Below the pieces are notes generated by a model. That model ran no database searches. It saw nothing but the letters and a program-made list of their open reading frames with translations, and was not told the origin of the DNA. Source: Pieris napi (Eukaryota > Arthropoda > Insecta > Lepidoptera > Pieridae). Taken from it: a DNA stretch of 64,000 nt. The first letter of the stretch is position 1. Each line of letters opens with the position of its first letter. Of this stretch, positions 55,841 to 64,000 are shown piece after piece. The translations under genes and the position numbers were made by a program. The stretch lies in the NCBI RefSeq assembly GCF_905475465.1, contig NC_062250.1, positions 3,680,501 through 3,744,500 on the forward strand, read 5' to 3'.

Positions 55841-58667
55841 TTCTTGTCTATGTTGTATTAATTTAAAGGGCAGTAGCAATTGAGAGTAGAGAAAGGAGAA
55901 ATGTTTATATCCGAAATAAAAGTAGATTATTTTGTAAAGTACCAGAATCTAAGTCAATATATATTATATTTGTTATAACGAACAAAACAATTCTCGTACA
56001 TGTAATTTGTAAAGAAAGTATCCAAGTAGGTTATGAAAGATATCAAAAACTCACGTATAAAGTGCTTAATCACAAAGTTAACTTGCTAAGCTAAATTCAG
56101 TTCTAAGCTCGCGCTCCTTAATTTACTGGTTTTAATATAAGATTACTTATGCAACTTCAACATTTTCTCCTAAACAGTGCACCTGTTTAGTTTCAAGAAT
56201 TTGTCTCACAAATTTGCTTGGTTCACGTGAGGAAATTTTAAATTAAGGTAATTTACCAAAGCACTCGCTTTTATATGCTTTTTATGTTTTCAGCAATATG
56301 GTGCGCTTTAAATGCTACTTATAAATTTTATTTCGTCGTATCTTTATTGTGAAGTACTCTCGGTACAATTTGTTAACAGTATCTACTCAATCATTTTTTA
56401 AAGAACAGTGACCAACCACAGTTTTGAACTAGAATCCCTGCGATTCTTCGAAACGCACTTACAATATCCTTTAGCGGTCGAAACAACTTATTGACGTTAT
56501 CCACTAGGTCCTTCGGGTTGGTGGTAAGACTGCTAATCCTTCCTTTAGGTTGGCAGCACTGTTGCTATCCTCCACAGTACCATATCGTATAATAAATCGC
56601 TTCTGAATATCACTTAAGCCTTAGTTTTAGACTACGTTGTTCTTGAAAGAAAGAAAAAATTTAGTATACACAATAACAGGATATTTACGTAAAATAAAGT
56701 GCAATAGGATTACCTGTGTTGTGGGCTGCTAGTCTCTTCCTTTTGATTGTACTGTACTTGACAATCATTCCTACATAAGACAATATATAATTAATCTATT
56801 TTTTCCCAATAAGAATATTTTCTGTATCAGCGTGGGACAGGTTGACAAGATGTTGTAAGATTTTTAGTGAATTTATGTAAAAAAGTTTTCAAATGTTAGT
56901 GAAAATTTTGTTTTTAAGAACGTGGTTAAAGATGAAAGGGCATGTAATGTAAATGAAATGGCTAGTTAAAAAGAGTCTGTTGGTATCTGAGATACACCCT
57001 TGTTTTATTGAAAACTAAGTTAGAAAAAAAATGTCTAATTGAACATTTTGATTACATCAGTGCCTATACGAGTAAAATCACAGTTTTCCGCTATGGATTT
57101 TAATTTTTTTATAATAATTTTAATATGACAATTAATTCACGATAAAACTTACTGTAATAGTAATGTAATGGAATCTGACATTAGTGAAAGGTAGGTATGA
57201 CTAGACTTCAAAAAATCAACTATTGAAGAACCTTAGTGTCTTATACAATTTTATGGGAAGTAGGTAATTAGCCCTTTGTGCCGAAGCAATTATTGCTTAA
57301 CGCGAAATTCAGGCCAGGTACCAGGGTACGTGATAAGAGCGAACTACGGGTAGCTCTTGCCTCCAATTATGAAATGCATTAAATGTTTATGTTCCGTGTC
57401 CGTTTGTATCTCGAAAACAACGTAATTCTGCTAGCTTGTTTGTATAATGTGATTAGTTAAATAAATTATCTCGCCCGCGCAGGTCTAGTGATAAACAAGT
57501 TTCCTTTGGTCGACGCTAGAGGGCACTATACTTAATTGTTAAGTATTGAGTGATGCGGATGAGTTATCAAATAGTAAAGGGAGTCAAAAACTACTCCTAA
57601 TATATTTGTGTAAGGCCAACAGAAACTACATAATCTTACGACCCTTAAAAAGTTTGGACTTAGAGTCTTAAAAATATTGTTTTCTTGAATTAATAATTAA
57701 TAAATAGAACGTGTATCTTTAATGCTAGCAGCATTTCTTCGCTGTATTGCGATACTTATTCGTTGAGCGAGGAAAGCACCAGCTTTGGGGTCTATCTACC
57801 AGGCGCCAAATTAAATCTTTAATTAGCGCCTGTGCACTTGGACCCCATTAAATTTCCTTACCCTCAGAATTCGAGTTTATATCTCGATCAAGGGTAATGG
57901 AAAAGCTTTCAGCTTCAAATTTAGGCTCTCTTTTGTTTACAGATCTCATTACTAAATACTAATTCATCAACGTTCAGTTGTCAGCCTTCCAATGCCATTT
58001 CGATAACTCAAGACGATTTTCCCAATAAATTTCCTTCAATCTCCTCGAAGGTTCTTCGAATAGTCGACAAAGAATATATTTCCACTTTGAATATTAGATA
58101 ACTTTTACAATGGCGCAGTTACAAACTCGAAATTTCAAACGTCATTATTCAAAATTTTGTCTTTGATAAGAAATTGTATAGATGTTCGGATGTTTCGTCT
58201 ATACGTATATAAATTTGTATTAAACAAAACTGTATTTCGCTTTCTGGATCTAACACCATACACCGTTTATATGAAGTTAAGTTTTTTAAATTTAAAATAA
58301 CTACATATATATAAATTCTTGGGTTTAGTTCCTGGGGAAACAAATAATTCTTGTAGTCTAACACAAAGAAAGCTGATCAAATCCTTGTTTCAACAATGAA
58401 CAATTGACGCACGCAGATAAGTATTCCCCATTTATTTATTTGTTCACCATGATTTTTTCATTTTTTGTTTTACATGTCATTATACATTATGTACATGTCA
58501 TCATTGAACATTACGGTCTAGCCTAAGTTAAGACAAATATAAGTAATTTAAGTCTAATCTTATTTACTAATAAGGATTTTTAACATAAGCAAGTGTCCAA
58601 TAACACTACTTACAGTCTCTATTAAAGGAACGACACTCTGTTCCTGTGTTCTATTTTTTCACTCACC
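55841..58667. other. Long stretch without recognised features
   Basis: About 2.8 kb. Sections at 56400-56590 and 57770-57880 are less AT-rich and match no repeat I know. No host exon is supported. A minus-strand 71-codon frame at 58149-58364 is not recognisable. Confidence 0.4.
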
Positions 58668-58867
58668 ATTTCGATGCCTCCAATTAACACTACTCTAACT
58701 CGAAATTCGTAGGTTTACAGGAGAAGCAATTGAATGAAAAAACTTGATAAAATCTTTATTATTACAGACATATTTATGATTTTTTTAATGTGACTAGCTG
58801 ATTTACTCTTGCTTCAAACCCCATTAATAAAATATTGTTAATCTTTTTGGTTTTAAAGTTAGCACCA

Positions 58868-58944
58868 GTTAGCGGAATGTAACAGGTAAAATTCCAGTTC
58901 AAGATGAGAATACATTCCGCTAACTCACACTTGGCGGAATATAT
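58868..58944. repeat. Subterminal repeats, left end of the transposon
   Basis: GTTAGCGGAATGTA (58868-58881) and its exact inverse TACATTCCGCTAAC (58911-58924), followed by TTGGCGGAATATAT (58931-58944). The last word recurs at 61447-61460. These may be transposase binding sites. Confidence 0.7.
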
Positions 58945-59625
58945 AAGGAAATGTTAGATAATACAGAAAATGAATAAAATCCTATGAATAATAAAAAACA
59001 ATATATTAGTTATGTCAAAAATCGAATTTTTAACTTGTTTACATTATTTTAGCCAATATTTTCTCCTAATAACACCGATTTATATCAATTTATAGAAGTT
59101 GGAGTTTTGTAGTTTGGAATAAAAAGAAAATCTTCTGCCGTATTACAAGCTGCTAATAAATATATAGCGTAATGTAACTTATAGTATGTATGGACTTAGC
59201 GTTTTGTATTAGTAGATATCAAAGAAAAACGTGATTTATCCAACTATTTTTGTTTTAAAATAGACAATTAAAACATGTACCTAATATTTATAATACTTCT
59301 CAAAAACATTGTAAAATTTTTATTCTAATTATGTAGCAGGAATGTATAAAATATGGAAACAAAGTTTACTTTGAATAGATTATTTTATTTATTTTGATTA
59401 TAAATATTTATAAATGTCTTTTTAACACATTACGTACAGAGGTAAGAATATAATTATTAATTTAACTTAAAACTTCTAGAAATGAATATTCTTATACAAT
59501 AAATCACAGTAGGAACTTAATATAAAGAGATGTTGAGGTCAAGCAAGAAGCCATTGACATTTTGTACTATTATAATTATAAAATAACAATTAAAAGTTCT
59601 GTTCAAACTTTAATTGTTTACGTAA

Positions 59626-61053
59626 CTACAAGTATTTTTTCCGGCCCCGTCTAGGACCCAATTTTTTAAAGGATTCAATCTGCTGCCTTTCTTCATCACC
59701 TAAGCTATATTTATAACTCGGAACTCCTTGACTATCTAGAGAAGCTTCGATCTCTTTTATTTTATTCCAAGAAACTTTAACTTTACTAAAGTTCTTGGTC
59801 CAATTTTTTGCAACAATGCCTTTTTTAAAGCTTATAATAGTAGTTTTCGCTTATAATAATAGTAAATACTGATATTTCCATGCGGTGCGCTTAACACTTT
59901 CTGGAAATCGAAAACAGTGCATGCTTTTTTGTTGTCATTACCAGCTTTTAATTTGTTTTCCAGCTTTAGCATTCGAGCATATTCCTTCTTCTTCTGATGT
60001 TTTTCGTATATTTGGAGTTGCTCGTCAGTAACTGCGGGCGTGTTCTTAAATTGATGGCAGAGGTCACACTGATCTTTTTTAGGAACATGAAAGCCAATCT
60101 TCATATTATAATTTACTATATCTTTATATTGCCTTACAGTCTGCACTTTACTATTATAACCATTTTCTGTACACCATTCTGAATACATATTAAATATTTT
60201 TGAAAATGATAATGAGGGATCTAAATATTTGATGGTTGAATTTTTCTAACATAGTAGGATTCCATCGGTGCAAAAGAATTAACATGATCTAAAACACTTT
60301 GTTTCATTTCGTCTGTAACTACATACGGTAATGTTTATGGTGACCTCCGCCATCAAAAAAAGTATCAAAATCAGTTGATTCATGTTTTTTTTGTAGGGCA
60401 GTATAAACAAAATCGTTACTTATGGAAAAAGTATTCAGGAACATATTTTTACATACTTTTTTAATGCTACTTTGTTTGTTTGTTTTGTTTGATTTAATTG
60501 GAAGATGGTAATGCAAAGTGTGTAATCGACGAACGTGTACATTTTCAAGATTCGTACAAAGTTTTTTACTTTTCTTAAAATAATTTTGCGCGTATTTCTT
60601 CAGTGAAAGTCATATAACAATTCAAACGACAACTGTTAGCACAACTTCCTTTCATCTGTCTTGCTTTTTTACAGACCCTCTCTTAGAAATATATTCCTGT
60701 CCCAAATTACATAAACGTTTTCTTTTTGTAGTTACCCAGTCTTCTACATATATGTTGCGCTTATGCCCCGTGTCAGATCTTACCTTTGATTTTCTTTTAC
60801 TTTTTGGGGTACTGGTCTCATTTCCTAAAGAAAAGGATTCATTGGATATCAAAGACGTAGCAACAGTTAGAGGATTCACATCTAACTCTGAATTTTGTTC
60901 ATTTGAAATTGTACGCAGAAGTGTGTCAGTTGTTAAATCTTCTTCGGAACCATTTCCCTGTATTAGCGTAAAGTCTTTAACAGTTGTCGACTGCTCTAAA
61001 GTGTCACCAACGTTGTCAGAACAATGACTAAAGTTACAATAATGTGAAGGCAT
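59626..61053 (-). pseudogene. Broken transposase of the Sola-like element
   Basis: Read from 61053 downwards. An N-terminal part (60652-61053) is acidic then basic, with a KRKSKVRSDTGHKRNIY segment and TTKRKRLCNLGQEYISKRG. After a frameshift come ARQMKGSCANSCRLNCY and FTEEIRAKLF. At 60319-60516 is KKVCKNMFLNTFSISNDFV with YTALQKK. A further break (about 60190-60300) has TDEMKQSVLDHV and MESYYVRK. At 59832-60188 are MYSEWCTENG, GFHVPKKDQCDLCHQF and CTVFDFQKVLSAPHG. The conserved middle that should hold the catalytic acids is missing near 59836. A C-terminal piece (59626-59836) has WTKNFSKVKVSWNKIKEIEA and DEERQQIESFKKLG and ends in TAG. Stops, frameshifts and the deletion make it inactive. Confidence 0.72.
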
Positions 61054-61446
61054 TGGAGTACGTTCATTATCATATTCACCATTTTCTGCGCCACATTAAA
61101 TGAGGGATTTTGTTAAGTCTTCGTTGTTGTCTGGTCCATAGTTTTCTACGAACGGACTGTGTAGTCAGTATTATCGGAGATGGTTTCTGAATAACAAAAA
61201 CTAAATTAGGAGAATAAGGTTTCATCGGTGAATCGTATGTTCACGTCCTTTATGATCGTAAAGGATCGAGCTACGGGTCGAGTGAGATGGAGAGATAAGT
61301 TATCTTGAAAATAAAAACTCGTTTTGGTCATTATATTTTCACTACACTATTAGCAAATTAACACATAAAAAGTGCACAAACGGGCGAAACACCGCTAACT
61401 GTCAATGTCGGCGAGAATTCCCCGCGCGTCACCCCGCCAATCTTAG

Positions 61447-61505
61447 TTGGCGGAATATATCTCGCGGGCCGCTGCCGTGCGTGCAGCATACACTCCGCTA
61501 TATTG
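61447..61505. repeat. Subterminal repeats, right end of the transposon
   Basis: TTGGCGGAATATAT (61447-61460) repeats the left-end word exactly and in the same orientation, and ACTCCGCTATATT follows at 61492. The region is also the most G+C-rich part of the element. Confidence 0.6.
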
Positions 61506-61718
61506 AGATAGTGGTTTGTCTACCACACGATTGCTGGAAGTACATATACTTAGCGTTATGTAAATCTCAAAACTTTTTTGTTTCTCATGATATTTTTACA
61601 AAATTTGGTGGACTTAATCCTTATAAAATAGTTAATCAAATTACGTGAAAAACGAAATTTTCAATTTTTTGAGTTAGAGTAGTGTTAATTGGAGGCATCG
61701 ATTTAATACTAACACTAA

Positions 61719-61995
61719 TTCACTAGTTCAAATGGTTTTGTCCTTCTCACTAGGTCCGTGGTGTCAAGGAATAGCCTCGACATTCACGTGATGGTGGAGC
61801 CTATGTTTGTGGGCTCCAGCAGTCTTTTTTATAATTGTGGTGACATCGTCTACATTAAGACCCCGATAGAGGTCGTTATTGCGAATGTACCAGGGAGCAA
61901 CAACTATTCCCGTGATCACTCTGAGCATATTCACCATTATGACAGGATTATTTTGTACCTTAATGTTTTGAATGCAATATTTCAATACTGAATAT
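61719..61995 (-). pseudogene. Jockey-clade LINE ORF2 C-terminus
   Basis: The minus frame 61764-61985 reads MLRVITGIVVAPWYIRNNDL, YRGLNVDDVTTIIKKTAGAH and KHRLHHHVNVEAI. After a one-base shift it continues LDTTDLVRRTKPFELV. This is the standard end of jockey-type polymerases (LR.i..APWYVRN..L..DL......I......y..RL..H.N). It lies 14 bases beyond the transposon's right target duplication and is 5' truncated. Confidence 0.78.
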
Positions 61996-63160
61996 CATCA
62001 TGTGTACTCGCATCACTTTATTCCCCCGAACAATAGAGATCAAAACAAAAGAAATTTCTCGCCGTATTTATAAAGAAAGTTTTTTTGAAAATGTCGAAAC
62101 TTAAAACCTATTGGCCATTTGGAGGACGGTCCCATCGCCCCCGGGAGATTGGAAACGCATCTCCAAATTGAAATGGAAAAGGCCAACACGAAAACGTAAT
62201 AACTATAAGTTCTCGGGACTATATCGTTGCCAAAAACTTGGAAAATTGCGTATAAAGTGCTCTGAAATATTTAGTTTAGTATAGTGGTATTGCCGCGTTT
62301 TTATAGAATACTTATTAGTTTTTAAGAGAAAATATTGAATAGATTTGTGCATAAAACAGTATTAGTCCGATGGTGAACGATTGATTTAAAAATGAACTTA
62401 TAAAAGATTAATGAATAGCTAAAGATTTTCTGTAAATTTTATAAAAATAACTTTATTGTATAATAGTTTTGTAATATTTTTAGTTAAAATTTGGCATTAA
62501 AAATAAATAAAATAACCCTGATTGTGCGTTTTCCCTGTGCATTGTTTTTTTTTAATAAGTACCTACGCTATTTACACTTGTTATTACCATGAATATATTT
62601 CATACTGCGAGTAATCTAGCACAACACGACCATAGCTTGCCTATAAACTAAAAATATTAATGAAACTGAAACAAGACTGACCGTAATTGGGACCATCATT
62701 TAAAGAAACAATTTATTATCATCTATATTTGCTATATTATTGTTTTACGGCGACTATAAGTTATATAACATATATAATCTAAGTAGTTACGCAGCGTTGA
62801 TATTAAAAATACAGTATAATATTCTTGTATTACTTACATAATTACATTGCGAAACAAGATTGCATTTTCTAGCGCCTGGCAATGATTGGGAAAAAGTGAG
62901 AAGCCGTGCAATTTAGCGGTAATTTACTGGGAGGCAGTTTTCCGGTAACCAGACATAAAAAGTAAAAATGAGGGACTTTTTTAATTTATGCACTTAACAA
63001 TTCTAGCATAACTTGTATTTTAACGTCCAGGATCTAGGATCAAAAGGATACTTCTGAGTAGTTCAGTCTGCTTTATAAGCTTACGTAATTAAATGCTTAA
63101 TACGAAAAATCCAAAGAGATACGAAGATATAGCGAGCATTTTAAATTCCTTTTACTATAG
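61996..63160. other. Unrecognised DNA
   Basis: A less AT-rich patch at 62110-62170 and another at 62870-62960 match no repeat I know; the rest is AT-rich. No gene supported. Confidence 0.35.
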
Positions 63161-63267
63161 AACAGGGGGCAAACGGGCAGGAGGCTCATCTGATGTTAAG
63201 TGATACCGCCGCCCATGGACACTCTCTACGCCAGAGGGCTCGCGAGTGCGTTGCCGGCCTTTTAATA
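63161..63267 (-). mobile_element. LINE 3'-end fragment, family C
   Basis: AACAGGGGGCAAACGGGCAG, GAGGCTCATCTGATGTTAAG, TGATACCGCCGCCCATGG, CCAGAGGGCTCGCGAGTGCG and TTGCCGGCCTTTTAATATTC. Well conserved and short. Confidence 0.78.
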
Positions 63268-64000
63268 TTCCTCATATCCTGGTTATGCTGAAAGAGTTTA
63301 TTAATATTATTTAACTTATCATTATTTCTCGCTTAAAGTGATTATTTTGTTCAATTTAAACTTACCCTCAATAAGAGTCTTGATAGATAGAGTTAGTCTT
63401 GCTTTTATTTGTACAGTCTCCTGTAAAATTAATAATAGTTGCTTTATATAACCAAAATTATAATCAATTTTATATGCGGGATTAAAATGCAACTGTGTGT
63501 TTATTTAAAAATATTAACGATTAATTAGTACCCATTATTTATTTTATTTTTAATAGATTTTAATTTCTTATCAGCGCCAGCTCAACTTGTTACATAATTA
63601 AGAAAAAGAAAGTGAGTGTGAAACAGACTTCAACATTCCATACTAAGTTTATTATGAAAAAATTCGTTCAAACGTACAATTTCTTACGGTACACTTCTGT
63701 TTGACCGTAATACGTGTCATTTCTGTATTTACTTTAGCGCTTTGTCTATGACATAAGCAATTTCATCTCGCAAAGATGGGCCTTTTTCAAGCGAAAGGGC
63801 GGAAGTCATCTCCGAACAGAAAAGAATTTAAAGGCTAACATTCTTGTGTGCTGAAAGGTACTGTCATCGCTTTGTTTCATTTTGTCATTGGTATGACGCG
63901 GACGTCCCGTGCGGCGTCCCCAATATGAACAAAAATCAATTTTGTCCGTTCGCGCACCGATGCGTCTTTTGTGAGACATTGAAAGGTTATCGTGGTACGT
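63268..64000. other. Unrecognised DNA to the window end
   Basis: No gene recognised. 63880-63980 is less AT-rich (GACGCGGACGTCCCGTGCGG nearby) and may be the edge of a single-copy feature beyond the window. Confidence 0.35.

Larger units (their letters stand above)
58672..61700 (-). mobile_element. Sola-like DNA transposon with perfect 30-bp TIRs
   Basis: The left terminus 58672-58701 begins CGATGCCTCCAATTAACACT; the right terminus 61671-61700 is its exact 30-base inverse. ATTT occurs directly outside both ends (58668-58671, 61701-61704), a 4-bp target duplication. Subterminal motifs flank a broken minus-strand transposase. The 4-bp duplication and a transposase with a CRLNCY-type cysteine segment, VCKNMFLNTFSIS and KKDQCDLC suggest the Sola superfamily or a close relative. 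Terminus and duplication are seen directly; the superfamily name is from memory and unconfirmed. Confidence 0.82.

Noticed and set aside
58794..58810. CTAGCTGAT resembling a Helitron end inside the Sola-like element
   Set aside because: No hairpin, no shared interior blocks and no partner end; short chance match.
61431..61500. CpG-rich patch as a host promoter
   Set aside because: It lies inside the transposon next to subterminal repeats and upstream of the transposase remnant, so it is more simply the element's own end.
1..64000. CRISPR arrays, rRNA genes, bacterial operons or viral genes
   Set aside because: No spaced identical short repeats, rRNA-like sequence or bacterial gene order was seen; all long frames are explained by retrotransposons and one DNA transposon.

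Overview
The window looks like AT-rich, repeat-filled nuclear DNA from a lepidopteran, most likely a butterfly or moth. I see no rRNA, tRNA gene, operon, CRISPR array or convincing host exon. The case for Lepidoptera rests on recognised repeat types: a tRNA-derived SINE with an ending typical of the order, several non-LTR retrotransposon 3' ends common in moths and butterflies, and short Helitrons that end in CTAG after a small hairpin. No species or gene locus can be named.

Layout. 1-9 kb: a first SINE, a Helitron, LINE tails and much unrecognised AT-rich DNA. 9-25 kb: LINE tails, a second SINE family (12.5 and 15.1 kb), a pair of elements built on a GAAGTGAAACTTC hairpin (13.1 and 14.2 kb), a TA-flanked MITE (16.0 kb) and a Helitron. 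25.3-28.5 kb: the only long ORF, a 5'-truncated R1-clade-like non-LTR retrotransposon with a 15-bp target duplication, sitting inside a SINE. 28-37 kb: LINE tails in both orientations, a Helitron and a 98-bp tandem duplication. 37-44 kb: a possible hAT-like MITE, several SINE copies, a 555-bp palindromic TA-flanked element and a candidate large Helitron. 45-56 kb: a cluster of Helitrons, SINEs and LINE ends, including a second R1-like insertion inside a SINE. 58.67-61.70 kb: a Sola-like DNA transposon with perfect 30-bp terminal inverted repeats and a 4-bp duplication, carrying a broken transposase. 61.7-64 kb: a jockey-like LINE end, a LINE tail and unrecognised DNA.

The main observation is that two different R1-like retrotransposons (25350-28286 plus, 48872-49400 minus) are each inserted into a copy of the same SINE at the same base, GGCCT^AGTG, inside the SINE's pol III A box. 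They also share a 3'-terminal sequence pattern. This fits a sequence-specific retrotransposon lineage whose target is a SINE or its tRNA-like head. Two copies cannot prove specificity, and the test is a genome-wide junction count.

Almost everything annotated is a mobile element or its remnant. The rest is low-complexity or unrecognised intergenic or intronic DNA, described stretch by stretch.
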